NCBI GenBank assembly: GCA_964651475.1
Contig: CAZYXV010000006.1
Span: 62,001 to 126,000, forward strand
Source of the DNA: JBGSMF01 sp964651475
GTDB lineage: Bacteria > Chloroflexota > Anaerolineae > Fen-1058
DNA length: 64,000 nucleotides
Reading direction: 5' to 3'
Shown: one piece after another, positions 17,994 through 25,613 of the stretch
How positions within the stretch are numbered: the first letter of the stretch is position 1
Layout: each line of letters opens with the position of its first letter
Position numbers and translations under genes: made by a program
Notes under the pieces: model-generated
Database searches by the model: none
What the model was told of the DNA's origin: nothing
What the model saw: the letters and a program-made list of their open reading frames with translations, nothing else

Positions 17994-18848
17994 CTATTTG
18001 ACACAATGCACATTTTCAGCATAAAGCGACTCGGACACGTAAGGCTCGACCCGATCTTCCATTCTACCGATTGCTCTTTCCACAAGACTATCAAAGGTGA
18101 CAGCGTCTTCTGGAAAAGACGCGATGCCCGTCTCCAACACGACCCCTATTTTTTCGGATACTGCCTCGCGGAGCAGATTGACGAAATCGGCCAATCGGTC
18201 CGCTGTTGCTTCGGGTATGAGGACGAGAAAATCATCGTTTCTCTGAGCGATAATAGTATAATCCTCTAATTTGTCGCTCAATACACCTGCGACGTTTGCT
18301 AACATGTACTGCTTCATAATGGTTTGTTGAGCTTCTTGCACCATGCGATCCAAGGCGACCTGGATAGATTGGTTATCCACCCGAATAGCCAGTAGCGCCA
18401 AAGGACGCTGGTGATGCCGCGCTCGTTTCAGTTCTCGATACATTTCAGCCTGGGCATCCGAAAACGCTTCGGGAGGCTTGTCCAGATGTCCAATGGCGAT
18501 GCGCGCTACGGTGTTCTCAAACTCGCTCACCCCATTGCTCACCCACCGCGACAGAATAATTGTCAGAGCAATGGCGCACGCCTCCATGGTGGTCAGGGGA
18601 AGGTCCGTACCCATTATATGCTGCTTGACCAACGTCTTGAGCACCAGAAACACTAGTATGGATGCGCCCAGCAATACCCCTAACGATACCTTTTGCAAGC
18701 GAGGAACAATGGCCATGGCGACGGCGACGGTTGGCACAAAAGCATACGCCACATCCGTGATATCAATTGGCTCGCTCAGCCGTTCAATGTTATAAAACAA
18801 GAAAAGCCAGACGATAAGTATGGCTACAGTCAGGCGCATTCGATTCAC
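17994..18848 (-). CDS. Membrane protein with degenerate GGDEF domain
   Basis: 284 residues. Four hydrophobic segments lie within residues 5-100, followed by a linker (EFENTVARIAIG) and a GGDEF-like domain from about 130: helix EMYRELKRARHHQRPLALLA, then AQRNDDFLVLIPE (201-213) where active cyclases have R-GGDEF-LVLLP, and LETGIASFPEDAVTFDSL near the end. Asp205 remains, the two Gly are Arg/Asn, and Glu is Asp206. Catalysis is therefore doubtful; nucleotide binding is possible. It is the first gene of the EPS run, 9 bp before the sugar transferase, so it is well placed as a regulator of the cluster. The start is GTG 18848 or ATG 18839; a GGGGGA lies 9 nt before the GTG. Confidence 0.7.
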   Translation of the reverse strand: MNRMRLTVAILIVWLFLFYNIERLSEPIDITDVAYAFVPTVAVAMAIVPRLQKVSLGVLLGASILVFLVLKTLVKQHIMGTDLPLTTMEACAIALTIILSRWVSNGVSEFENTVARIAIGHLDKPPEAFSDAQAEMYRELKRARHHQRPLALLAIRVDNQSIQVALDRMVQEAQQTIMKQYMLANVAGVLSDKLEDYTIIAQRNDDFLVLIPEATADRLADFVNLLREAVSEKIGVVLETGIASFPEDAVTFDSLVERAIGRMEDRVEPYVSESLYAENVHCVK

Positions 18849-18958
18849 AGTGCACTATCCCCCAACACCCAACCTTCTAATTACTAGCGCTGCTTCCAGG
18901 ACACACGGTAAAAACTATAATCTTGCTATGATTATAAGAGGCTTGGGTGAGGTAGAAG

Positions 18959-18986
18959 AAAAAAAAATCTTAGGAAATACCTAAGA
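18959..18986 (-). terminator. Possible small hairpin terminator (minus strand)
   Basis: TCTTAGG (18968-18974) and CCTAAGA (18980-18986) form a perfect 7-bp stem with a 5-nt loop. Read on the minus strand it is followed by a run of at least seven T. It lies upstream of the putative -10 of the EPS cluster, so it could insulate that promoter from antisense reads, or be an attenuator if transcription begins further right. The stem is short, so confidence is low. Confidence 0.35.
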
Positions 18987-19163
18987 ATGGATATTGCCTC
19001 GGTCGCGGATTTGTGTTGAACGCTTGTCTTCTTTTGCATCCTTTTCCACTATGATGTTTGAAAATTGCACCTATATCACGCCCCATTTAATATGATAGGG
19101 TTTGTACTTCTTGGTTGGGGCAATTGGAGTTTAGTATATCACGTAAGAACCCGCTTATGTGAC

Positions 19164-19203
19164 CTTTGGTACCAAAGTACTATGCTCAAAGTACTAAAGT
19201 ACC
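19164..19203. promoter_or_regulatory. Operator-like array of AAAGTAC repeats with a 14-bp palindrome
   Basis: A perfect palindrome CTTTGGTACCAAAG (19164-19177) overlaps the first of three direct copies of AAAGTAC (19174-19180, 19188-19194, 19196-19202). The cluster sits between two divergently transcribed units, about 70 bp upstream of the prepilin-peptidase promoter. The regulator is unknown. Confidence 0.45.
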
Positions 19204-19251
19204 ACTCTGCACGCGAAAAGACCCTTGCGCGAGTGTCTACTACCATCCGTT

Positions 19252-19279
19252 TTGTTGCGCTGAAAATCAATGCTATAAT
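19252..19279 (+). promoter_or_regulatory. Putative promoter of the prepilin peptidase gene
   Basis: A perfect TATAAT at 19274-19279 is preceded at 16 nt by TTGTTG (19252-19257). The -35 match is weak. The predicted start is about 35-40 nt before the gene's AGGAGG ribosome site. Confidence 0.45.
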
Positions 19280-19320
19280 CGAATGAAACGTGGCCGCTCA
19301 TTGCTCGTCAGAGGAGGACT

Positions 19321-20079
19321 GTGGTGGCAATTATAGCACTGGCGTTGTACGCCATAATTGGCCTGGCAGTTGGAACCGCCTTGAATGCTCTGGCGGATGA
19401 TTTGCCCTATCACCGGCGCGTGGAACGCTGGAGGTGCATTGAATGTCAGGCGCAGCGGTGGCCTCTGGCAACGTTGGCCTATCTGGCCGGGCGAGGCAGG
19501 TGCAAGTGCGGCAAGCTTGTCAGTCCGCGCGCTGTCATCGTCGAGTTGTTCACGGCATGCGTGTTTGGTTTTCTTTGGCAAAGGTACGGATTATCGCTTC
19601 AATTGGTGTTGGCCAGCTTTTATCTATCGGTGTATATTCTGGTGACGGTGACCGATCTCGAACATCGCCTGATTCTCGACGCCGTTATCTATCCCGCGAT
19701 TGGCGTGGCTTTGGTGGGAGGATTGTTTAATGCCAACTTTAGCGCGCGGGGCGCCTGGCTGAGTGGTTTGTTAGCCTTTGGAGTATTGCTATCCATCTAT
19801 GGCTTGGGCGCATTGTTTGGGCGGGTGAGGGGGCGGCCGGGCGTGGTTCCATTTGGGCAGGGTGATGTCAAGTTGGGCGCCTTTATCGGCCTGACGACAG
19901 GCCCGGCAGTAGTGTTGGCGTTAATGATTGGAATCGTCAGTGCTGGTGTGGCGGCGCTACTGTGTGTGATGTATTTGCTTCTAGTTCAGCGGCGTTCCGC
20001 GTTGGGTGTGGCGATGCCCTACGGCCCGTTCCTGGCGTTAGGTGGCGCTTTGATGGTAGTGTTTCCAATTGTCAGATAA
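19321..20079 (+). CDS. Type IV prepilin peptidase / leader peptidase (A24 family)
   Basis: 252 residues, polytopic. After a first membrane helix there is a cytoplasmic loop with paired cysteines (CIEC near residue 40 and CKCGK near 62), as in bifunctional prepilin peptidases. The catalytic aspartates sit in VTDLEHRLILD and FGQGDVKLGAFIGL, the two conserved A24 motifs. It should cleave the positively charged leader of type IV pilin-like proteins at the membrane and may N-methylate them. No pilin or assembly genes are in the window, so it works on proteins encoded elsewhere. AGGAGG precedes two adjacent GTG codons; the second (19324) has the better spacing. Confidence 0.88.
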   Translation: MVAIIALALYAIIGLAVGTALNALADDLPYHRRVERWRCIECQAQRWPLATLAYLAGRGRCKCGKLVSPRAVIVELFTACVFGFLWQRYGLSLQLVLASFYLSVYILVTVTDLEHRLILDAVIYPAIGVALVGGLFNANFSARGAWLSGLLAFGVLLSIYGLGALFGRVRGRPGVVPFGQGDVKLGAFIGLTTGPAVVLALMIGIVSAGVAALLCVMYLLLVQRRSALGVAMPYGPFLALGGALMVVFPIVR

Positions 20080-20181
20080 TTCTTTTTCGTCTTTGCCATG
20101 TAGCCTGAATGATACATCCCTAATCTTTTTGCCGCTTTTCACTGCCAGCTTGCCTCGAATGTCCAGCCTTTCGATAGCGCC

Positions 20182-20210
20182 TTGCGGCGGCATGTCGAGT
20201 TGTGTATAAA
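20182..20210 (+). promoter_or_regulatory. Putative promoter of the sigma-RNA polymerase unit
   Basis: TTGCGG (20182-20187), a 17-nt spacer and TATAAA (20205-20210). The expected transcription start falls inside the palindrome at 20213-20245. This is pattern evidence only. Confidence 0.4.
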
Positions 20211-20212
20211 TT

Positions 20213-20245
20213 CGTTTCGCCCGCAGTTCAACTGCGGGCGAAACG
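20213..20245. repeat. Perfect 33-bp palindrome at the predicted start of the sigma-RNAP unit
   Basis: Two perfect 16-base arms (20213-20228 and 20230-20245, beginning CGTTTCGCCCGCAG) flank a single central C. There is no T-run after it, so it is not an ordinary terminator. It lies 3 bp after the putative -10 and about 45 bp before the sigma gene, where it could be an operator or a stable 5' RNA hairpin. Its CCGCAG/CTGCGG core resembles palindromes at 43225-43257 and 62169-62196, so it may instead be a dispersed repeat. Confidence 0.6.
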
Positions 20246-20289
20246 GCCAAGTGCTGGCTAGGCGAGTCTGAACCTGGAGCCTCCCATCG

Positions 20290-20928
20290 GTGTCTTGTAT
20301 GGTAGAGGGCATACGTGAAAGGGGCGAGCGAGTGTTAGCTGATCGAGACCTGGTAGAACGAATCCGAGAACGCGATGCGCACGCGTTCGAGCAGCTCTTT
20401 GAACGCTACGAGGAGATGATTCGCCGGCACCTGCTGCACATTGTGCGCGACGAGGCCACGGCCCAGGACCTGATCCAAGAGGTGTTTCTGCGAGTATGGA
20501 CGCGCGCCGAGCAATGGAATGGCCAGGGGCCTTTTAAGGCCTGGCTGTATCGCATTGCCACCAACCAGGCGCTTAACTGCTTGCGCTCTATGCGCCGGCG
20601 GCGCGAAGAGTCGTTGAGCGTCCCAGAAGAGTGGGCTGAGGAAGAAGGGGGCCTTGTCCCGGCCTGGTTGGTTGACGTTTCCTCATTAGGGCCAGATGCT
20701 ACCGTGGAGTTGAGTGAACAACGGGCACAAATCCGCCAACTGATTGACCGCTTGCCCGAGGACAAGCGTGAAGCATTCCGCCTGGTGCACCAGATGGAAC
20801 TGAGCATCCGCGCTGCGGCCGACGAGTTGGGCATCCCCGAAGGCACCGTCAAATCACGCCTGCACTATGCCAAAAGCTGCCTTGCCAGCCAATGGCAAGA
20901 TTTGGAAACACACCGGGAGGAAATCTAA
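20290..20928 (+). CDS. ECF-type sigma-70 family factor coupled to the single-chain RNA polymerase
   Basis: 212 residues. Region 2 spans about 25-100 (DAHAFEQLFERYE, DLIQEVFLRVW, FKAWLYRIATNQALNCLR), holding core binding and -10 recognition. Region 4 spans about 150-205 (LIDRLPEDKREAFRL, ADELGIPEGTVKSRLHYAK) with the helix-turn-helix for -35 recognition. Region 3 is absent, as in ECF factors. Its stop overlaps the start of the polymerase gene (TAATG), implying coupled translation and a dedicated partnership, which is inference. No anti-sigma gene is adjacent. The start is unclear: GTG 20290, ATG 20299 or GTG 20332; the last has AAAGGGG at a suitable distance and would give 198 residues. Confidence 0.85.
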   Translation: MSCMVEGIRERGERVLADRDLVERIRERDAHAFEQLFERYEEMIRRHLLHIVRDEATAQDLIQEVFLRVWTRAEQWNGQGPFKAWLYRIATNQALNCLRSMRRRREESLSVPEEWAEEEGGLVPAWLVDVSSLGPDATVELSEQRAQIRQLIDRLPEDKREAFRLVHQMELSIRAAADELGIPEGTVKSRLHYAKSCLASQWQDLETHREEI

Positions 20929-23900
20929 TGTCGATTAATTTTTCCACGCCCTGGCACAAGGCATCGTTCGATCGCTTTATCCAGGAACGCCTGCCGCAAC
21001 TGCTGGCCGAGCGATTGCCGCTAGTTGGCTATCAGGTCCAGTCTACTGGGCGCTACACTTGCCGCATTGTCGTCGCGCTGGCCTTTACCCCTGGCGACAT
21101 TGAAACAGTTTACGATATCCCGCAACCGAACGAGGACGGCATCTTTGAAATTGAGGGAGTGCCCAGGGTTGTGGTGCCAACCGCCTCGAATGAGGAACTG
21201 GATACCGCCACGTTCCACTGTGTAGGCGAGCAACTGTACGAATACATCCAAGAGCACGTGGGGCAGGCCCCGGCTGATTTGCCGTGGGATGCCGAGTTGG
21301 TGCGCGCCTGGCTCCCGCTCGATACATGGATTGACGCATTTTTGCGCGGCCAGGTTCGGCCACAGGCTCAGTGGCTCGACACGAGCAACTGGCTCAGCCG
21401 CCACACGCACTTGCGGCGGATCTATATTTTGGATTGCAATCAAGTAGTTGCACCAGGTCAGGCCGGCCTGGTCTGCCCGTTTGAGACGCCAGAAGGGCCT
21501 TACCTGGGCCGCATCTTTACCGTGGCCGTGGGGGCTGAAATTCGAGACGAAAAGCTGGTCCTGGTGGATGACCGGCCCGAAGCGACGCTGGGCGTGTGCG
21601 CCTCGATGATTCCCTTTTTGGAACATAGTGATCCCAATCGCCTTTTGATGGCGGCTCCTACGATGCGCCAGGTGTTTGCGCCGCCCGACCCGGAACCCGC
21701 GCTCGTCCAGACTGGCAACGAACCCGATGCGCCTGATTTTTGGTGCGGGCGCAATCTGTTGACAGCGTTCATTTCTTGGGGGGCAGAGACATTTGCCGAC
21801 AGCATTGTGGTCAGCCAATCTTGCGCGCGCCGCTTGAATTATCCTTACCCGGTCGAGCCGGGCGACAAGCTGTGCAACCGACACGGGACGATAGGTGTGG
21901 TGAGTCGCGTTTTGCCTGATGATGAAATGCCTCACCTGGCCGATGGCACGCCGCTCGAGCTAGTGTTCAACTTTTTTGGCTTGCATGTGCGCATGAATTT
22001 CGGCCAACTGCGCGAATCAGTGATGGGGCGCATTGCCCGCGCTGAGGGTACACCGGCCATCGTTCCACCCTTTGGCGCGCCAAGCGCAGACGAACTGCGT
22101 GCTCGCCTGGCGCGGGCCGGCTTGCCCGAATCCGGCATGGAAACGCTCACGCTTGGTCGGGGCGGCCCTCAACTTGAACGGCCCAGCACCGTCGGCTGGA
22201 TCTATTGGAACCGGATGGTGTACCTGGCCAAGGACAAGCTCCAAGCCTCGGTTGACGGCGCAGGCGGCCAGGTGCAAGGCGAATATCCAAACATGGTTTT
22301 GCGCGATCTGGGCGCTTTTCAAAACCTGGGCGAGATTCTCAACACTCGCGCAGCCCGGCGGCGAGACGCCCCTACTCTGGCAGCGCGCGCGGCGGCTGGC
22401 CCGGTCGAACCCGCCAGCCCGCCCACTCCAATGTTTTCCGATCTGGTAGAGCGGCTGCGGCTAGGCGGTATTCGGGCGACGCTCGAATCTGGCAAGCTGA
22501 CCTTTTGTTTCGATCCGCCGCAAAGCAACGCGCCAGGCGGTGTACTCAACCTGGCCTGCCCGCTGCCGCATCCCTGGCTGCGCGAGCGCCAGTTGACCCA
22601 GATAGGCACGTACACTGACGAGTTGGATGCGAATGACAGGCAAGTCAGAGAGATGCACGCGCAGCCATACAACCCGTCCGATCCGTCTCTGCTGCCGATG
22701 GAGCGATACAAGCTGCTGGTTGAAGCCAACAAGCGGCTGGCGCGCATGCTGTCTAGCCAGACGCCGGCTAAGTTGACGCAAGATGCTGTGGCCCAGTTGG
22801 AGACCCGCCTCAGCGCTTTCTTTGACGCGCTGCTTCAGCCCGCTCACCTCTGTTTTGAAGAGCAACAGCTCTTTAGCGGCCGCGCCGTAATCGCTCCTGG
22901 CGCAAGCCTGCGCCTGGATCAAGTGGGGCTGGCCGACGAAATAGCCTGGACCTTGTTTGGTCCGCTGGTCACCCGCGAATTGGGCGATGCGGACGCTGTC
23001 CTCGCGCGCAGCGAGCGAGCGGCGCAGGCGCTTGACGAGGTAATGGCTCGTTCGTGGGTGGTGATTGTGCCCCTGCCAACCCACACACCGATTATTTCGT
23101 TCCTGGCCTTTCGCCCGGTGCGGAACCCTGGCCACGTGATTCGCCTTCATCCACTGGCCTGCGATATTCTAAACACCGACTTTGACGGCGATCAGGTGGC
23201 CGTCTCTCTACCCATCACGCCGGGCGCGCAGCGCGAGGCCGGCGAGCGATTGACCATCGCCGGGCGGCTGGCTCACGACCCGAAACTGGTAAGGTCGCTG
23301 CTGCCGCCGCCAGAGGCATTGTGGGGTCTATCCAACTTGAACCTCACCCCAGCCGGCCGGCAGGAAATTTTAAAGATAGCGGGAGTACAAGTGGCGGCTT
23401 TTAATGGGGTGATCACGCAAACCACGCTGGCCGAAGCGATGCAAAAGGTGCTGGAGCGAGATGGCGTAGAGGCTGTCTTGACAACACTGGACAAGTTGAT
23501 GCGACGCGGATTCGAGGCCGTCCAGGCGTCGGGCGCTTCTATGAGCCCCTTCCTTGGCGCCAGCCTGCCACAACCCCCTCAACCGCAAAAAGACGACGCC
23601 GAGTTGTGGAGCGCCTATACCGAAGAACTGGCAGAAAAGATTCTCTCTGGCACAGATTACACCAGCGCCGACCTGGGACCGCAACTGCTGGCCGTGAGCG
23701 TCCGCGAGCGTGGGCGATACACTCTCCCCAGGCTCATCGGACCGTGGGGCGCTGCCACAGATATTCGCGGAAAATCATTGATCATTCGTCACAGCAACAT
23801 CGAGGGACTGACACCTGAAGAGATGGTCGCCCGCATGGTTGGCGCGCGCCAGGCTCTTGGCAAGTACTATATCCAATGGGAGCAATTGAGCCAGGAGGCG

Positions 23901-24059
23901 CGCGAGCGCGGCGGGTCGGGCCGGTTCACAGTGCTTGCGCGGGCGCGGCGAGCCAGGCGCCCCGGCATTGTGTTCGCCCGGGCGGCCGCTATCGGGGAGA
24001 CAGACCCATTAATGGATATGGATAGCCGTCTTTGGGTGGGTTTGCCTATCGTCACCTAG
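20928..24059 (+). CDS. Compact single-chain RNA polymerase joining beta-like and beta'-like cores
   Basis: 1043 residues, from an ATG overlapping the sigma stop and preceded by GGGAGGA. The first half has beta-subunit motifs: CPFETPEG (183-190), GDKLCNRHGTIGVVS (from 312) and MPHLADGTP with RMNFGQLRES. The second half has beta' motifs: LPTHTPIISFLAFRPV, then RLHPLACDILNTDFDGDQVA, where NTDFDGD (749-755) matches the catalytic Mg-binding NADFDGD loop. Near the end RGRYTLPRLIGPWGAATDIRG and NIEGLTPEEMVARMVGARQA resemble the bridge-helix region. Bacterial beta plus beta' total about 2,700 residues, so most peripheral domains, the zinc domain and a recognisable trigger loop are missing. The second active-site Lys of beta (HGNKG) is Ile here. 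It should be a template-directed RNA polymerase, perhaps dedicated to a few promoters with its linked sigma. Catalysis is inferred, not shown. Confidence 0.88.
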   Translation: MSINFSTPWHKASFDRFIQERLPQLLAERLPLVGYQVQSTGRYTCRIVVALAFTPGDIETVYDIPQPNEDGIFEIEGVPRVVVPTASNEELDTATFHCVGEQLYEYIQEHVGQAPADLPWDAELVRAWLPLDTWIDAFLRGQVRPQAQWLDTSNWLSRHTHLRRIYILDCNQVVAPGQAGLVCPFETPEGPYLGRIFTVAVGAEIRDEKLVLVDDRPEATLGVCASMIPFLEHSDPNRLLMAAPTMRQVFAPPDPEPALVQTGNEPDAPDFWCGRNLLTAFISWGAETFADSIVVSQSCARRLNYPYPVEPGDKLCNRHGTIGVVSRVLPDDEMPHLADGTPLELVFNFFGLHVRMNFGQLRESVMGRIARAEGTPAIVPPFGAPSADELRARLARAGLPESGMETLTLGRGGPQLERPSTVGWIYWNRMVYLAKDKLQASVDGAGGQVQGEYPNMVLRDLGAFQNLGEILNTRAARRRDAPTLAARAAAGPVEPASPPTPMFSDLVERLRLGGIRATLESGKLTFCFDPPQSNAPGGVLNLACPLPHPWLRERQLTQIGTYTDELDANDRQVREMHAQPYNPSDPSLLPMERYKLLVEANKRLARMLSSQTPAKLTQDAVAQLETRLSAFFDALLQPAHLCFEEQQLFSGRAVIAPGASLRLDQVGLADEIAWTLFGPLVTRELGDADAVLARSERAAQALDEVMARSWVVIVPLPTHTPIISFLAFRPVRNPGHVIRLHPLACDILNTDFDGDQVAVSLPITPGAQREAGERLTIAGRLAHDPKLVRSLLPPPEALWGLSNLNLTPAGRQEILKIAGVQVAAFNGVITQTTLAEAMQKVLERDGVEAVLTTLDKLMRRGFEAVQASGASMSPFLGASLPQPPQPQKDDAELWSAYTEELAEKILSGTDYTSADLGPQLLAVSVRERGRYTLPRLIGPWGAATDIRGKSLIIRHSNIEGLTPEEMVARMVGARQALGKYYIQWEQLSQEARERGGSGRFTVLARARRARRPGIVFARAAAIGETDPLMDMDSRLWVGLPIVT

Positions 24060-24075
24060 TATTCAGGTCTACCTC

Positions 24076-24118
24076 ACAGCCTCCGGCCACTCGGATGAGT
24101 GCTGGAGGCTGTTTGTAT
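24076..24118 (+). terminator. Rho-independent terminator after the RNA polymerase gene
   Basis: ACAGCCTCC (24076-24084) pairs with GGAGGCTGT (24104-24112). An inner CACTC/GAGTG hairpin lies within, and a T-rich tail (TTTGTATT) follows. It begins 17 bp after the stop codon. Confidence 0.8.
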
Positions 24119-24164
24119 TCTTCGAGGTCGCACTCGCTGCCTCTTACACTTTCACCGAAGGGCT

Positions 24165-24282
24165 TGTAAAAGAATAACTTCCGATTCTGTCATTGAGTGC
24201 GCGTAGCGCCCCAAGAATTTCGTATTTTGAGTGTAAAGATCTTCGCTTCGCTCAGCGTGATATCGGAAATTATGTTTTTACA
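24165..24282. repeat. Short inverted-repeat (MITE-like) element
   Basis: Two 21-base arms, 24165-24185 and 24262-24282, are inverted with three mismatches (TGTAAAA and TTCCGAT blocks conserved) around about 76 bases that contain no open frame. It lies between convergent genes. The resemblance to a small non-autonomous element is structural only; no target-site duplication was established. Confidence 0.4.
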
Positions 24283-24305
24283 GTTCCGAAGTGGCCCATA
24301 GATCG

Positions 24306-25613
24306 TCATTCCAGCGCGCGCACCTTGGGCACAAAAATCCAAATCAGAATAGCGCAACAAAGTGAAATGGTCGCGCCAAGTGTGACTGTGATTGGCTCTC
24401 CGATACGTCCCGCCACGGCGCCCGCCAGCAGCCCGCCGATTGGCATAAAGCCAAAAAAGATAAAGGTATAAATGCCCATCACTCGCCCGCGCAACTCGTC
24501 TGGCACGAGTAGCTGCACCATGGCATTGGCCAGATTCATGACGAGGATTTGCGCCATGCCCAGGCAGAATAACAGTAGCAACGATAAGGGCAGCCAGCGC
24601 ACCCAGGCAAAGATTATCAGGATGCTCGGAAAGACCAATGATCCCAAAGTCAATAGCTTGCCCTTGAACCTAAAGCGGCCCAGCGAAGCGATCATCAAGG
24701 CGCTGACCAATGCGCCCGCGCCGCGCGCTGATTGCAGCAGCCCGTTGGTTGTTTCGTTGCCGCCCAAGATGTTTACAGCCCATGCCGGCATCAATGTGAT
24801 AAACGCCATGCCGAACAGGCCAAGTGTGCCTACCAGGCCGATTAATGCCACGATTAATCGTTGTGAGAGCACATAGCGTGCGCCTTCTACCAGCTCGACC
24901 AGGGTCGAGGTTTGCCGGCGAGGCGGCGCGACCACGGGCTTTATTTTCATCAGCGCCAATGCGATAATGACGGCGATGAACGAGATGCCGTTGAGCGTAA
25001 AGCACCAGCCTGGCCCAAATAACGCATACATCGCTCCGCCCACGGCCGGGCCAACCGCCGTGGCCGAATTGAACATGGTCGCATTCAATGCGATGGCATT
25101 GACCATATCCTCGCGGTCAACCATTTCCAGCACGAACGACTGGCGCGCCGGCGCGTCAAACGCATTCGCCACCCCCAGGGCAAAAGCCAGCGCCACAATG
25201 TGCCAGGGCTGCACCACATGCAGAAATACCAACGCGCCCAGGATAAAGGCCAACGCCATCATGGCTGTCTGTGTGATAGTCAGCAGGGTCCGCCGGGACA
25301 CCCGGTCGGCAATCACGCCTCCGTATACCATAAATAGCCAGGAGGGAAGGCCGCCCACAAAGGCCACGTAACCCAGATAATCAGTCGAGTGCGTCAACTG
25401 AAATATCAAATAACCTTGGGCAGTTGATTGCATCCAGGTCCCAAACAGAGAGACCATCTGACCCCAGAACCATAAGCGGTAATTGCGGTACTTGAGCGCC
25501 GCAAAGGTCTGCTGCCAACTCATTCGTCTCAGGTGGGAAAGGACAAATCCCAGCGTCCCTCGCTTGGAGATTGCCGTTTGCTCGCTTGCGTTTTCCAAAG
25601 ACCCATCAGCCAT
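24306..25613 (-). CDS. MFS transporter, EntS-like exporter family
   Basis: 435 residues with about twelve hydrophobic segments. N-terminal ALKYRNYRLWFWGQMVSLFG is the signature of the EntS/MFS_3 group. The cytoplasmic loop GGVIADRVSRRTLLTITQ matches the conserved MFS loop 2-3 motif, and a matching GRVMGIYTF segment appears in the second half. Relatives export siderophores, macrolides or other small molecules by proton antiport; the substrate here is unknown. ATG 25613 is preceded by GAGGGTGAGA. The gene faces the RNA polymerase gene tail to tail with a terminator between them and has no obvious operon partner. Confidence 0.87.
   Translation of the reverse strand: MADGSLENASEQTAISKRGTLGFVLSHLRRMSWQQTFAALKYRNYRLWFWGQMVSLFGTWMQSTAQGYLIFQLTHSTDYLGYVAFVGGLPSWLFMVYGGVIADRVSRRTLLTITQTAMMALAFILGALVFLHVVQPWHIVALAFALGVANAFDAPARQSFVLEMVDREDMVNAIALNATMFNSATAVGPAVGGAMYALFGPGWCFTLNGISFIAVIIALALMKIKPVVAPPRRQTSTLVELVEGARYVLSQRLIVALIGLVGTLGLFGMAFITLMPAWAVNILGGNETTNGLLQSARGAGALVSALMIASLGRFRFKGKLLTLGSLVFPSILIIFAWVRWLPLSLLLLFCLGMAQILVMNLANAMVQLLVPDELRGRVMGIYTFIFFGFMPIGGLLAGAVAGRIGEPITVTLGATISLCCAILIWIFVPKVRALE

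Larger units (their letters stand above)
18849..19320. other. Divergent intergenic region between EPS cluster and prepilin peptidase gene
   Basis: 472 bases without a gene, AT-richer than its surroundings. It contains a perfect minus-strand -10 (TATAAT, complement of 18931-18936) about 80 bp before the EPS cluster, a small hairpin at 18968-18986, an array of AAAGTAC repeats at 19164-19203, and a plus-strand -10 at 19274-19279. No RNA gene or riboswitch was recognised. Confidence 0.6.

Noticed and set aside
18849..19320. c-di-GMP riboswitch upstream of the EPS cluster
   Set aside because: Considered because of the GGDEF and BcsB context, but no conserved GEMM core was found on either strand.
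20038..20250. Minus-strand 70-residue open frame between the prepilin peptidase and sigma genes
   Set aside because: Its start lies in the palindrome at 20213-20245, it overlaps the peptidase gene's end and it has no ribosome site. The sequence is protein-like but matches nothing I recognise.
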